DNA from: Thiomonas arsenitoxydans
GTDB taxonomy: Bacteria; Pseudomonadota; Gammaproteobacteria; Burkholderiales; Burkholderiaceae_C
Length of the DNA stretch: 64,000 bases
Reading direction: 5' to 3'
NCBI RefSeq assembly: GCF_000253115.1
Contig: NC_014145.1
Coordinates: 1,798,001-1,862,000, forward strand
Positions 51,145 to 61,055 of the stretch are shown here, piece after piece; position 1 is the first letter of the stretch; every line of letters begins with the position of its first letter. Below the pieces are notes generated by a model. That model was given only the letters and a program-made list of their open reading frames with translations. It was not told the origin of the DNA and made no database searches. A program made the position numbers and the translations under genes.

Positions 51145-53034
51145 ATGACAGACGAACAGAACCCGCCGCCGTCCGGGGGCGGGAAAAACCGGCCCAAGAT
51201 CAATCCCAAGACGCAGGTGCATCTGGGCTATTGGCTGCTGGCCATTGCCTTGATGTTCATGGTGCAAAGTCTGTGGTCGTCTTACAGCAATGTGCAGACG
51301 GTGCCGTACAGCGAGTTCCAGACCTATCTCAAAGAAGGCAGGATCAAGGACGTGGTGATCGGCGGCCAGACCATCACCGGCACGCTGAAATCGCCCGATG
51401 CCAATGGCAAGAGCCTGGTGGTCGCGGTGCGCGTGGAGCCGCAGCTCGCCAGTGAGTTGCAGAAGTACGGGGTGACGTATTCGCAGCAATACACCGACAC
51501 CTGGCTCTCCGACATTCTCTCGTGGGTGTTGCCCGCGCTGATCTTCGTCGGGCTATGGTTTTTTCTGGTGCGCAAGTTTGCCGACAAGGCCGGGAGTATG
51601 GGCATGGGGGGTTTCATGTCCATCGGCAAGAGCCGGGCGAAGGTTTATATGGAAAACCGCACCGGGGTGACTTTTGCCGACGTCGCCGGGGTGGACGAAG
51701 CCAAGGCCGAGCTGGAAGAAGTGGTCGATTTTCTGAAGAACCCCGTCGAGCACAGCCGCCTCGGCGCCCGTGCGCCCAAGGGCGTGCTGCTGGTGGGGCC
51801 GCCCGGCGTAGGCAAGACGCTGCTGGCGCGCGCCGTGGCCGGGGAGGCCGGGGTGCCGTTTTTCTCCATCAGCGGCTCGGAATTTGTGGAGATGTTCGTC
51901 GGCGTGGGCGCGGCGCGGGTGCGCGACCTGTTCGAGCAGGCGCGGGAAAAATCGCCGGCCATCATTTTCATCGACGAGCTCGATGCGCTGGGCCGCGCCC
52001 GCAGCGCCGCGCCGTTCGGCGGCGGGCACGATGAAAAAGAGCAGACGCTCAATCAGTTGCTGGTCGAACTCGACGGCTTCGACTCCACCTCGTCCATTGT
52101 GATTCTCGCGGCCACCAACCGGCCGGAGATTCTCGATCCCGCCCTGCTGCGCGCCGGGCGATTTGACCGACAGGTGCTGGTGGAGCGGCCCGACAAGGTA
52201 GGGCGGGTGCAGATTCTCAAGGTGCATGCGGTCAAGATCCGGCTCGATCCCAGCGTCGATCTGGAGCAGGTGGCAGCGCTCACGCCCGGGTTCTCCGGCG
52301 CCGATCTGGCCAATCTGGTGAACGAGGCGGCCTTGCTGGCCACGCGGGAAAACGCGCGCACCGTCACCTTGTCGCACTTTACCCGCGCGGTCGAGCGCAT
52401 CGTCGCCGGGCTGGAAAAGCGCAACCGACTGCTCAACCCGAAAGAGCGCGACATCGTGGCGCATCACGAAATGGGGCATACGCTGGTGGCGATGAGCCTG
52501 CCGGGCAGCGATGCGGTGCACAAGGTGTCCATCATTCCGCGCGGCATCGGCTCGCTGGGCTACACCATCCAGCGGCCCACCGAAGACCGCTATCTGATGA
52601 CCCGAGAAGAGTTGAAAAACAAGATGACCGTGCTCATGGGCGGGCGGGCCGCCGAGCATCTGGTGTACGGGCATTGGTCAACCGGCGCGGCGGACGATCT
52701 GGCGAAAGTCACCGACATCGCCCGCAGCATGGTGACGCGCTACGGCATGGCCGAAAAGCTCGGCGGCGTCAGTCTGGAAGAAACCCAGCAGCCTGTGCCG
52801 GGCATGCCGGGCCTTCCGCCGCAGCACGAATACAGCGAACAGACCGCGCGGGAAATCGATTGCGCTGTGCGCGATCTGGTGAATGACGCCTTCAACCGTG
52901 CGCAAGACATTCTGCAACGCGAACGCGCCGTGCTGGAGGAGGGCGCGCGGCAACTGCTCGCGAAGGAAACCCTGAGCGAAGCCGATCTCAAGGCGCTGTT
53001 CGCACCGCTGGCCGCTGCGCAGACCCAGGCTTAG
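51145..53034 (+). CDS. ftsH: ATP-dependent zinc metalloprotease FtsH
   Basis: FtsH is a membrane-anchored AAA+ protease that degrades membrane and regulatory proteins. The 629 residues have two helices (about 28-46 and 122-143) around a periplasmic loop. Walker A is GPPGVGKT (218-225), Walker [10 protein letters not shown], the second region of homology [19 protein letters not shown], and the zinc site HEMGH (441-445), where most FtsH have HEAGH. The ATG at 51145 follows GAGGAGAG; the one at 51127 would leave no spacing for it. It is a stand-alone gene, so it may be a paralogue of the usual ftsJ-ftsH pair. Confidence 0.93.
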   Translation: MTDEQNPPPSGGGKNRPKINPKTQVHLGYWLLAIALMFMVQSLWSSYSNVQTVPYSEFQTYLKEGRIKDVVIGGQTITGTLKSPDANGKSLVVAVRVEPQLASELQKYGVTYSQQYTDTWLSDILSWVLPALIFVGLWFFLVRKFADKAGSMGMGGFMSIGKSRAKVYMENRTGVTFADVAGVDEAKAELEEVVDFLKNPVEHSRLGARAPKGVLLVGPPGVGKTLLARAVAGEAGVPFFSISGSEFVEMFVGVGAARVRDLFEQAREKSPAIIFIDELDALGRARSAAPFGGGHDEKEQTLNQLLVELDGFDSTSSIVILAATNRPEILDPALLRAGRFDRQVLVERPDKVGRVQILKVHAVKIRLDPSVDLEQVAALTPGFSGADLANLVNEAALLATRENARTVTLSHFTRAVERIVAGLEKRNRLLNPKERDIVAHHEMGHTLVAMSLPGSDAVHKVSIIPRGIGSLGYTIQRPTEDRYLMTREELKNKMTVLMGGRAAEHLVYGHWSTGAADDLAKVTDIARSMVTRYGMAEKLGGVSLEETQQPVPGMPGLPPQHEYSEQTAREIDCAVRDLVNDAFNRAQDILQRERAVLEEGARQLLAKETLSEADLKALFAPLAAAQTQA

Positions 53035-53072
53035 GGCGTTCCCAGGCGCAGGCCGTTGCGGCCGCAGTTTGC

Positions 53073-54365
53073 TCAGGCGTGGCTGGAATGCAGCACTTTG
53101 GGCGGCGTGGCCGGGCGGTCGTAGCGCTCGATACCCAGTCCGGCGATGCTGATCTCCGGCTTGCGGTTGAGCACCAGATCACTCACGACCCGCCCTGAGC
53201 CGCAGGCCATGGTCCACCCCAGGGTGCCGTGGCCGGTGTTGAGGTAGAGGTTGGGATAGCGCGTGGCGCCGACGATGGGCGTGCTGTCGGGCGTCATCGG
53301 GCGCAGGCCGGTCCAGAAGGTGGCAGCGGCGAGGTCGCCACAGGGGAACAGGTCACGGGTGACCATTTCCAGCGTTTCGCGCCGACGCGGGTTGAGCCGC
53401 AGATCAAATCCGCCCAGCTCCGCCATGCCGCCCACGCGGATGCGTTGATCGAAGCGGGTGAGGGCGATTTTGTAGGTTTCGTCCAGCACGGTGGACCGCG
53501 GCGCGAGCGCCTCGTCGGTCAACGGCACGGTGAGCGAATAGCCCTTGACCGGATAGACCGGCAGATCGAGGCCCAGCGGCGCCAGAAAGTCGCGGGTGTA
53601 ACTGCCCAGCGCCAGCACATAGCGATCCGCGGTGAGGACGGCGCCCCCCGCCTGTACGCCAGTGATGCTCTGGCCATCGCTCGACAGTCCGCGGATCGTC
53701 TGGCCGAACTCGAATTTCACGCCCAGTTCGCGCGCCGTCTCACCCAGACGGGTGGTGAATATCTGGCAATCCCCGGTTTCGTCGTGCGGTAGGCGCAGGC
53801 CGCCGACAAGCCGGTCGCGGGCGTGCGCCAGACCGGGCTCGACCTGGGCGAGCTGGTCGCGGTCGAGCAGTTCGTAGGGCACGCCGCATTCTTCGAGCAC
53901 GGTCACGTCGCGCTGCACCGCATCGAGTTGCGCCTGGCTGCGAAACACCTGCAGCGTGCCGCCGGTGCGCTGCTCGTAGGCGATGCCGGTTTCCGTGCGC
54001 AGCTCTTGCAGGCTAGCGCGGCTGTACTCGGCCAGACGCATCATGCGCTCTTTATTCACCGCATAGCGTTCGGCGCTGCAGTTGCGCAGCATTTGCGCCA
54101 TCCAGTGCAATTGCCACAGCGTGCCGTCTGGGCGAATCGCCAGCGGCGCGTGGCGCTGAAACATCCACTTCACCGCCTTGAGCGGAATGCTGGGCGCTGC
54201 CCAGGGCGTGGAGTAGCCCGGCGATACCTGGCCGGCATTGGCGAAGCTGGTTTCCATCGCGCAGGCGTTTTGGCGGTCGATCACCGTCACTTCCGCGCCG
54301 GCCTTGGCGAGGTAGTACGCCGTGGTGGTTCCGATCACGCCGGCGCCGAGAACGATGACTTTCAT
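53073..54365 (-). CDS. dadA: D-amino acid dehydrogenase, DadA type
   Basis: This FAD enzyme of 430 residues oxidises D-amino acids (typically D-alanine) to keto acids and feeds electrons to the respiratory chain. The N-terminal FAD motif is [20 protein letters not shown]; further marks are [32 protein letters not shown] and the late [18 protein letters not shown]. Length and motifs fit DadA. It is divergent from an Lrp/AsnC regulator, a common pairing. Confidence 0.92.
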   Translation of the reverse strand: MKVIVLGAGVIGTTTAYYLAKAGAEVTVIDRQNACAMETSFANAGQVSPGYSTPWAAPSIPLKAVKWMFQRHAPLAIRPDGTLWQLHWMAQMLRNCSAERYAVNKERMMRLAEYSRASLQELRTETGIAYEQRTGGTLQVFRSQAQLDAVQRDVTVLEECGVPYELLDRDQLAQVEPGLAHARDRLVGGLRLPHDETGDCQIFTTRLGETARELGVKFEFGQTIRGLSSDGQSITGVQAGGAVLTADRYVLALGSYTRDFLAPLGLDLPVYPVKGYSLTVPLTDEALAPRSTVLDETYKIALTRFDQRIRVGGMAELGGFDLRLNPRRRETLEMVTRDLFPCGDLAAATFWTGLRPMTPDSTPIVGATRYPNLYLNTGHGTLGWTMACGSGRVVSDLVLNRKPEISIAGLGIERYDRPATPPKVLHSSHA

Positions 54366-54493
54366 GGCAAACACCTGTTTAATAACTAGATGGGCGAAAT
54401 TTAGTCGGTCACCAGCAAAAAAATTCATTGTTTTTTTGGTATTTCACAGTGAAAATCGCTGAAACCGCTTCCTCTTTTGGTGCGCCAGCCGCC

Positions 54494-54961
54494 ATGTACG
54501 AACTCGATCGCATCGACCGCCGCATTCTGGATCTCCTGCAGCGCAACGGCCGCATCTCCATGACCGATCTGGCCAGCGAAGTCGGGCTGTCGGCCTCGCC
54601 GTGTACCGAGCGGGTCAAGCGCATGGAGCGTGCCGGGGTGATCACCGGCTACAACGCCCGCATCAACCCGGAGGCGCTGGGCAAGACCCTGCTGGTTTTT
54701 GTGGAAATCAAACTGGCGTCCAAGTCGGGCGATGTGTTCGACCGCGTGCGCCAGGAGTTGCTGCACATGCCCGACGTGCTGGAATGTCACCTCGTTTCGG
54801 GCAGCTTCGACTATCTGGTGAAGTTCCGCCTGCGCGGCATGAAGGAATACCGCCATCTGCTGGGAGACATTCTCAAACGGCTGCCGGTCTCGGCCGAGTC
54901 GCATAGCTATGTGGTGATGGAAGAGATCAAGGAAAGTCTGTATTTGCCGACCGACCGATAG
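54494..54961 (+). CDS. Lrp/AsnC family transcriptional regulator
   Basis: The 155-residue protein has the winged helix-turn-helix LDRIDRRILDLLQRNGRI through SASPCTERVKRMERAGVI and an effector-binding RAM domain with SGSFDYLVKFRLRGMKEYRHL. Position next to dadA on the opposite strand implies control of D-amino acid use, as in Lrp-controlled dad genes. The ATG at 54494 is preferred over a GTG at 54449. The 128-base gap between the two genes should hold both promoters. Confidence 0.88.
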   Translation: MYELDRIDRRILDLLQRNGRISMTDLASEVGLSASPCTERVKRMERAGVITGYNARINPEALGKTLLVFVEIKLASKSGDVFDRVRQELLHMPDVLECHLVSGSFDYLVKFRLRGMKEYRHLLGDILKRLPVSAESHSYVVMEEIKESLYLPTDR

Positions 54962-55075
54962 CGCGCTCTCCGGAGTGACGCATCGAGATCGTGGTGGCAG
55001 CAAGACAGATCACGCAGCCATCGGCGTCATAGGCCCCGGCCTGCAAGACGCGCGCATCCGCCGCAAAATGCGCTC

Positions 55076-56074
55076 ATGCACTCTCTGAAAAACATCGCTT
55101 TATCTCTGCTCGATCTTGTCGCCGTGCGCGAAAACGGCACCGTAGCCGAGGCGCTGCAGATCGCCCTGCGCACCGCGCAACATGCCGAAGCACTGGGATT
55201 CAAACGGTACTGGTTGGCCGAACATCACAATCTGGCTGGCGTGGCCAGTTCGGCCACGGCGGTGCTGGTGGGTTATGTGGTCGGCGGCACGCAACGCATC
55301 CGCGTGGGGTCGGGGGGCGTCATGCTGCCCAATCACGCGCCGCTGGTCGTGGCCGAAGCCTTTGGCACCCTCGCCGAGCTGTATCCGGGGCGCATCGACC
55401 TGGGTCTTGGACGCGCGCCGGGCACCGATCCGCTGACCATGCGCGCCCTGCGCCGCGACCGCATCGAGCGCGAAGAAGACTTTCCGCGCGATGTGGCCGA
55501 GCTGCAGCATCTGCTCGCTCCGGCCGAGCCCGGTCAGCGTCTGGTCGCCATGCCCGGTGCGGGAACACAGGTGCCCATCTGGCTGCTGGGCTCCAGCCTG
55601 TTTTCTGCGCGGCTTGCGGCGCAGCGGGGGTTGCCTTATGCCTTCGCCTCGCACTTCGCGCCGCGCTTGCTGCATCAGGCGCTGGAGTTGTATCGGCAAG
55701 AGTTCCGGCCTTCGCCCGCGCTGGCGCGTCCCTACGTCATCATCGGCGTGCCCCTGATCGCCGCGCCAACCGACGAAGAGGCGCAATTTCTCGCCAGCAG
55801 CACCTATCAGCGCGTGCTGGGCATTCTCACCGGGCAGCGCGGCCGACTGCCGCCGCCGGTGGCGCACTATCTGGAACAGCTTCACCCGCAGGAGCGCGCC
55901 GCGATTCAAGACTTTCTCGCTGCCGCCGTCATCGGCAGCCCCGAGACGGTACGGCAGGGCTTTGCCGCGCTGGCCGAGTCTACGCAAGCGGACGAATTCA
56001 TGCTGGTCTGCGATGTGTTTGATGCACCGCTGCGGCTGCGCGCGCTCGACATCGCCGCGCAAGCGATGACATGA
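55076..56074 (+). CDS. Luciferase-like (LLM class) flavin-dependent monooxygenase
   Basis: The 332-residue TIM-barrel protein is of the MsnO8/YhbW subgroup: [60 protein letters not shown] and [14 protein letters not shown]. It probably uses reduced FMN or F420; the substrate is unknown. Its stop overlaps the Hsp15 gene as ATGA. Confidence 0.85.
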   Translation: MHSLKNIALSLLDLVAVRENGTVAEALQIALRTAQHAEALGFKRYWLAEHHNLAGVASSATAVLVGYVVGGTQRIRVGSGGVMLPNHAPLVVAEAFGTLAELYPGRIDLGLGRAPGTDPLTMRALRRDRIEREEDFPRDVAELQHLLAPAEPGQRLVAMPGAGTQVPIWLLGSSLFSARLAAQRGLPYAFASHFAPRLLHQALELYRQEFRPSPALARPYVIIGVPLIAAPTDEEAQFLASSTYQRVLGILTGQRGRLPPPVAHYLEQLHPQERAAIQDFLAAAVIGSPETVRQGFAALAESTQADEFMLVCDVFDAPLRLRALDIAAQAMT

Positions 56075-56499
56075 GCGCCAAGGCGCGTTCCACACCCGCC
56101 ACGTCGGCAGCCGCCGCATCGCAGCGCCTCGACAAATGGCTTTGGGCGGCGCGCTGGTGCAAGACGCGCGCGCTCGCGGCTTCGCAATGTGAACTGGGCC
56201 GCGTGTGGGTGAACGGCGCTCCGGCGAAACCGGCCAAAGAGGTGCGCATCGGCGATGTGCTGGTGATTCAGCAGGAGCGAGAGCGCCGGGAAGTGGAGGT
56301 GCTGCAGGTTGGCTTGCAGCGGCAGTCCGCACCGCTGGCGCAAGCCCTGTACCGCGAGACCGAGGCCAGCCGCCTACAGCGCGAAAGGCAGGCCGAGTTG
56401 CGGCGCTTGAGCCCGGAGCCGGAAGCGGTGCGTCAGGGGCGACCGAGCAAACTCGATCGCCGGGAGTTGCAGCGTATGCTCGACAGCAACCTCGATTGA
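56071..56499 (+). CDS. hslR: Ribosome-associated heat shock protein Hsp15 (S4 domain)
   Basis: Hsp15 binds stalled 50S subunits that still carry peptidyl-tRNA. The 142 residues have the S4 RNA-binding domain ([38 protein letters not shown]) and a basic, Arg-rich tail. The ATG overlaps the upstream stop, fixing the start. Confidence 0.88.
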   Translation: MSAKARSTPATSAAAASQRLDKWLWAARWCKTRALAASQCELGRVWVNGAPAKPAKEVRIGDVLVIQQERERREVEVLQVGLQRQSAPLAQALYRETEASRLQRERQAELRRLSPEPEAVRQGRPSKLDRRELQRMLDSNLD

Positions 56500-56515
56500 G
56501 CCACCCTTGCAACCC

Positions 56516-57382
56516 ATGCCGGACACCGCACGTCTCTACCCCCGTCATCCCCGAAATTACAAGCCGCTGAGTGGCGTACGCATCGTCACTCTGGCGCTCA
56601 ACCTGCCGGGCCCGGCCGCCGCTGCCCGCCTGCGCGCGCTGGGCGCCAAGGTGCTGAAAATCGAGCCGCCCGGCGGCGATCCGATGGCGCAGATGTCGCC
56701 CGCGCTCTACCGCGCCATGCACATGGCAGTGCCGGTGCGCAAGCTCGATCTGAAAACCGCCGAAGGCCAGACGGCGCTGCACGAACAGCTGCAACAAAGC
56801 GATCTGCTGCTCACAGCGTTCCGCCCCGCAGCGCTCAAGCGGCTGGGGCTGGACCGGCGCAGTCTGGCCGCGCGCCATCCCCACCTCAGCGCCGTGTTCG
56901 TCGTCGGTTATCCGGGGGCGCAGGGGCAGCTGCCGGGGCATGATCTCACCTTCCAGGCCGAGGCAGGGCTGATCGATGCCGCGAAGCCGCCCGCCACGCT
57001 GCTGGCCGACATGACGGGTGCGCTGCTGGTGAGCGAGGCCGCCCTGGGCGCGCTGCTGCACCAACGCGCGCAGGGCAGGGGCGCGATGCTGGACATTGCG
57101 CTGTCCGACGCGGCCGGTTTTGTCGCCGTGCCCCGCGCGCTGGGCATGACCGCGCCGGGGCAACTGCTCGGCGGCGCCTTGCCCGAATATGGCGTCTATG
57201 CCTGTGCCGACGGGCTGGTGGCGATTGCGGCGTTGGAGCCCCACTTCAAACAGGCGCTGGCGCTGGCGGCGCAAGGGGCGACGCACCGCGCCATCGCCCG
57301 CTGGTGCAAATCGCACACCGCCGCGCAGCTCACCGCGCTGGCGCAGCAACACGATGTGCCGCTGTGGGCATGGACGACCTGA
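56516..57382 (+). CDS. Short CaiB/BaiF-type CoA transferase
   Basis: The 288-residue protein has the family III CoA-transferase pattern: PLSGVRIVTLALNLPGPAAA, LGAKVLKIEPPGGDPM, LDLKTAEG, a GHDLTFQAEAGLID loop and GRGAMLDIALSDAA. Typical members have 360-400 residues, so about 90 C-terminal residues are missing or replaced. The catalytic Asp is probably in the GHDL loop. It overlaps the esterase gene by 13 bases. Racemase-type and transferase-type activities cannot be told apart. Confidence 0.75.
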   Translation: MPDTARLYPRHPRNYKPLSGVRIVTLALNLPGPAAAARLRALGAKVLKIEPPGGDPMAQMSPALYRAMHMAVPVRKLDLKTAEGQTALHEQLQQSDLLLTAFRPAALKRLGLDRRSLAARHPHLSAVFVVGYPGAQGQLPGHDLTFQAEAGLIDAAKPPATLLADMTGALLVSEAALGALLHQRAQGRGAMLDIALSDAAGFVAVPRALGMTAPGQLLGGALPEYGVYACADGLVAIAALEPHFKQALALAAQGATHRAIARWCKSHTAAQLTALAQQHDVPLWAWTT

Positions 57383-58365
57383 AGCCCCAAGGCCCGCCCG
57401 AGGCCGACCTCACGCCGCGCATGCGCGAACTGCTGCAGCGCATTGCTCGTGCGGGGCAGCCTGCGTTTGAGCAACTCACCCCGGCAGCCGCCCGCGCGGC
57501 CTATGCGCGCATGGCCGAAGTGCTCGACTTTCCCCCGGCCGACCTGCCGCTGTGCGACACGCTCGATTGCCCGAGCCGCGATGGCGAGCGCCTCACGCTG
57601 CGCCGCTACGCCCCCCGGCTGGCTGACTGGCAGGCGCCGCAACCCGCCTTGCTCTACTTGCACGGCGGCGGCTTTGTCATCGGCAGCGCGGCCACGCACG
57701 ATGCGCTGTGCCGCCAACTCGCCCTTCGCTCAGGCTGGATGGTGCTGTCGCTCGATTACCGGCTCGCCCCGGAACACCGCTTTCCCACCGCATTCAACGA
57801 CAGCTGGGATGCGCTGCAATGGCTGCACACCCACGGCGAGATGCTCGGCGTGGACACGCACTGCCTCGCCGTCGGCGGAGACAGCGCCGGAGGCACGCTG
57901 GCTGCGGCCTGCGCCCTGGCGGCACGCGACGCCGCGCTGCCGCTGGCCTTGCAACTGCTGTTTTATCCCGGCATGGGTTGCGGGCATGAAACGCTGTCGC
58001 AACAGCGCTATGGGCACGGCTTTTTGCTCGACCGGGAACAGATCGACTGGTTTTTCGGACACTACCTGCGCGACCCGCGCGATGGCGCCGACTGGCGTTT
58101 TGCCCCGCAACTGGCGACTCAACACCAAGGCGTGGCTGCGGCGTGGATCGCGGTTGCCGGCTGCGATCCACTACGCGATGAGGGCCTGGCCTACGGCGCG
58201 TTGTTGCGCCACGCCGGGGTGAAGGTCGAGATGACGCAATGGCCGGGTGTCACTCACAATTTCATCAAAATGAGCCGGGCCTTGCCCGAGGCGGTGCAGG
58301 CGGTGGCAGCCGCCGCGCTGGCGCTACGGAAGGCGCAGGCTCAATCGGGCGCGGTGAGCGCGTAG
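57370..58365 (+). CDS. Alpha/beta hydrolase, HSL-type esterase
   Basis: The 331-residue protein has the hormone-sensitive-lipase signature: the oxyanion-hole HGGGF (98-102), nucleophile Ser 172 in GDSAGG, acid Asp 266 in GCDPLRDEG and His 296 in VTHNFIK. It should hydrolyse short-chain esters. It overlaps the CaiB-like gene and, at its 3' end, the convergent ygfZ by 25 bases. The ATG at 57370 fits; the frame is open further upstream. Confidence 0.87.
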   Translation: MDDLKPQGPPEADLTPRMRELLQRIARAGQPAFEQLTPAAARAAYARMAEVLDFPPADLPLCDTLDCPSRDGERLTLRRYAPRLADWQAPQPALLYLHGGGFVIGSAATHDALCRQLALRSGWMVLSLDYRLAPEHRFPTAFNDSWDALQWLHTHGEMLGVDTHCLAVGGDSAGGTLAAACALAARDAALPLALQLLFYPGMGCGHETLSQQRYGHGFLLDREQIDWFFGHYLRDPRDGADWRFAPQLATQHQGVAAAWIAVAGCDPLRDEGLAYGALLRHAGVKVEMTQWPGVTHNFIKMSRALPEAVQAVAAAALALRKAQAQSGAVSA

Positions 58366-59294
58366 GGCAGGGCGCCCAGCTTCAGTTCGGGGCCTTCGGC
58401 GCTGCCCAGATGCAGGCCCGGCTGTTCGGCGAGGGCGATTTTCAGCTCGGCCAGCGCCCACCACACGCCAGCGGCATCGGCCGCGGCATTCACCACCACG
58501 CCACAGGGCTGGCCGGGATCGGCCGCGTGCACCAATTCCTGCCCCGGCTGCATGGCGGCCGGGCCGCTCACCACGTACATGCGCCGCTTGAGGGTGCCAC
58601 GGTATTGGCTGCGCGCCACCACTTCCTGCCCCGGATAGCAGCCCTTTTTGAAATTCACCCCGCCGATCAATTCAAAGTTGAGCATTTGCGGCACAAATAA
58701 CTGCTGCGTCGCAGCGGTGAGGTGCGGCAGCCCTGCGCGAATATCCTGCAGCGCCCACTCAGACGGCGACAGCGCGGGCAATGCGGCAAGCTCTGCCCGC
58801 AGCGCAGCCTGCTCGGCCTGCGTAGCTTGATCCCGCTCGGTCAGCAGCACGCAGCGCACCGCTGAGCCCGCTTGCGGCAGGCGCAGCAAAAGCGCGCCGC
58901 TTTCCAGCCTTCGCACGCCCCAGGGCTGGGCGGGGGGGGTGAGCGAGGCCGGATAGTCGGCGGCGGTATCGCCCAAGAGCCCGTGCCGCGCCCACTGCGC
59001 GCTGGCGTCGTCGAGGGTGCATTTCAGGCGCAGCACAAACATCCGCAGGCGTTGCAGTGCGGCGGCGGCAATCGAGACGTCGAGCAGCAGGCCGATCTGC
59101 TCGGGCGCCAGGCGCACCGCGATGAAGTCGGCCAGCATCCGCCCCTGCGGGTTGAGCAGCGCGGCCAGTCGCGCCTGCTCGTCCGGCCAATGCTGGAAAT
59201 CCTGGCTGAGTTGGGCATGAAGCAAGTCGGCGCCCTGCGGCCCCGAGACACGCAAGAGGGAGAGTTGATCGAGAGGACAGGAGAGCAGAGGCAT
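58341..59294 (-). CDS. ygfZ: Folate-binding YgfZ family protein
   Basis: YgfZ supports iron-sulfur enzymes such as MiaB in a folate-dependent way. The 317 residues have the aminomethyltransferase-like fold (LLRVSGPQGADLLHAQLSQD, NPQGRMLADFIAVRL) and the signature KGCYPGQE at 217-224 with the essential Cys. It is divergent from mltG by 118 bases and overlaps the esterase gene tail to tail. Confidence 0.92.
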   Translation of the reverse strand: MPLLSCPLDQLSLLRVSGPQGADLLHAQLSQDFQHWPDEQARLAALLNPQGRMLADFIAVRLAPEQIGLLLDVSIAAAALQRLRMFVLRLKCTLDDASAQWARHGLLGDTAADYPASLTPPAQPWGVRRLESGALLLRLPQAGSAVRCVLLTERDQATQAEQAALRAELAALPALSPSEWALQDIRAGLPHLTAATQQLFVPQMLNFELIGGVNFKKGCYPGQEVVARSQYRGTLKRRMYVVSGPAAMQPGQELVHAADPGQPCGVVVNAAADAAGVWWALAELKIALAEQPGLHLGSAEGPELKLGALPYALTAPD

Positions 59295-59412
59295 GAGCGG
59301 CTGATGGTTAAGCCCCCTGGAATGGGGGTTCGGCTAGGCTAGTATAGGAAGCTTACCCGCCACCGGCGCGCGGCGGTCCGCGCCCCGGCGGCAACTTCCC
59401 TCCACTTGCAAC

Positions 59413-60411
59413 GTGCGTTTTCTGCGAAAACTCCTTCTTCTCGGTTTAATCGCTCTGGCCTTGGCGGCCGGGGCGTTTGTCTGGTGGGCCAACCAGCCCA
59501 TCGCTCTGCGCGAGAGCCCGCTCGACTTTTCGGTGCGTCCCGGAAGTTCCGCCCTGTCGGCGGCGCAACAGATCAGGGCGCAGGGCGCCGACCTACAGCC
59601 GCGCCTGTTCTATTGGCTGGCCCGTCTGAGCGGGCGCGGTACGGAACTCAAGGCCGGCAGCTACGAAATCAGCACCGGCATGACGCCGTGGGTGTTGCTC
59701 GAACGTATGGCGCGCGGCGATCAGACGCTGCTCTCGGTCACCATTCCCGAGGGCTGGACTTTTGAGCAGATGCTGCAGTGGCTGGCGAAGGCACCCGGTC
59801 TGCAGCATGACGTGGGCGATCTCACCCCTGAGCAGATCATGCAGCGCATCGGCGCTCCGGCGCAGACGCCGCCCGAGGGTGAGTTTTTCCCCGATACCTA
59901 TCTGTATGCGCGAGGCTCGTCAGAGCTGGACGTGCTGCGCCGCGCCTATCAGGCGATGCAAAAACGCCTGGCCGCCGCGTGGGCGCAGCGCGCGCCCGAT
60001 CTGCCGCTGAAAACGCCGCAGCAGGCGCTCATTCTGGCTTCGATCATCGAGAAAGAAACCGGCAAGCCGTCTGATCGCGAAAAAATCGCCGCCGTGTTCA
60101 TCAACCGTCTGCGCGCGGGCATGCCGCTGCAGAGCGATCCCACCGTGATCTACGGCATGGGCGCGCGCTACAACGGCAATATCACCAAACGTGACCTGCA
60201 AACGCTCACGCCCTACAACACCTACATCATCAACGGCCTGCCGCCCACGCCCATCGCGCTTCCGGGCGAGGCGTCGCTGCAGGCGGCATTGCATCCCGCG
60301 CCGATCAAGGCGCTGTATTTCGTGGCTCGTGGCAACGGCGCCAGCCAGTTTTCCGACACGCTTGCCCAGCACAACGCGGCTGTGGCGCGTTACATCCTCA
60401 AGACTCCATGA
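59413..60411 (+). CDS. mltG: Endolytic murein transglycosylase MltG
   Basis: MltG cuts nascent peptidoglycan strands at the inner membrane. The 332 residues have one N-terminal anchor (LLLLGLIALALAAGAFVWW), a LysM-like region and the YceG domain with the catalytic Glu about 213 in ASIIEKETG, then LQSDPTVIYG and YNTYIINGLPPTPI. The start is a GTG at 59413, consistent with the signal anchor. Its stop overlaps tmk. Confidence 0.93.
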   Translation: MRFLRKLLLLGLIALALAAGAFVWWANQPIALRESPLDFSVRPGSSALSAAQQIRAQGADLQPRLFYWLARLSGRGTELKAGSYEISTGMTPWVLLERMARGDQTLLSVTIPEGWTFEQMLQWLAKAPGLQHDVGDLTPEQIMQRIGAPAQTPPEGEFFPDTYLYARGSSELDVLRRAYQAMQKRLAAAWAQRAPDLPLKTPQQALILASIIEKETGKPSDREKIAAVFINRLRAGMPLQSDPTVIYGMGARYNGNITKRDLQTLTPYNTYIINGLPPTPIALPGEASLQAALHPAPIKALYFVARGNGASQFSDTLAQHNAAVARYILKTP

Positions 60412-61055
60412 GCGCACTCAATCCCTACCGTCCCGGCCTGTTCATCTCTCTCGAGGGCATCGACGGCGCCGGCAAATCGACCCAGTTGCAGACCGTGGTC
60501 GATGTGCTACGTGCAGCCAACCGCCAGGTCATGCTCACCCGCGAGCCGGGCGGCACCGAAATCGGCGAAAAAATCCGCGAACTGCTGCTGCACGAGACCA
60601 TGCGCCCGGCAACCGAAGCCCTGCTGATGTTCGCGGCGCGGCAGGAGCATGTGCTGCGTGTCATCGAGCCGGCCTTGCTGGGCGGCACCGACGTGGTTTG
60701 CGACCGTTTCACCGCGGCGACGCTCGCTTATCAGGGTGGCGGCAAGGGCATTCCCACCGAGCGGCTCGAAGCCCTGGCCCGCTGGGTGCATCCGGGGTTG
60801 TGCCCGGACTGCATCATCCTGATCGATGTGCCGCCCGAGGTGGCCGCGCAGCGTCTGGAGCAGACGCGGCAGCGCGACCGTTTCGAGCAGGAAAGCGTTG
60901 ATTTTTTTGCCCGGGTACGCGCCAACTACCTGCAACAGGCCGCCAGTTCGCCCGAAAAATGGCGTGTGATCGATGGCACGCAAACCCCGGAAGCGGTACA
61001 AAAAACCATCACAGGTTACTTGAACAAAGTTTTACAAGAGTTTGATTCAAAATGA
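60408..61055 (+). CDS. tmk: Thymidylate kinase
   Basis: Tmk phosphorylates dTMP to dTDP. The 215 residues have the P-loop GIDGAGKST (17-25), TREPGGTEIGEKIRELLL, the DR motif CDRFTAATLAYQGGG and a lid with Arg residues (RLEQTRQRDRFEQES). The start overlaps mltG and the stop overlaps holB, both as ATGA, so this is one operon. Confidence 0.96.
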   Translation: MSALNPYRPGLFISLEGIDGAGKSTQLQTVVDVLRAANRQVMLTREPGGTEIGEKIRELLLHETMRPATEALLMFAARQEHVLRVIEPALLGGTDVVCDRFTAATLAYQGGGKGIPTERLEALARWVHPGLCPDCIILIDVPPEVAAQRLEQTRQRDRFEQESVDFFARVRANYLQQAASSPEKWRVIDGTQTPEAVQKTITGYLNKVLQEFDSK

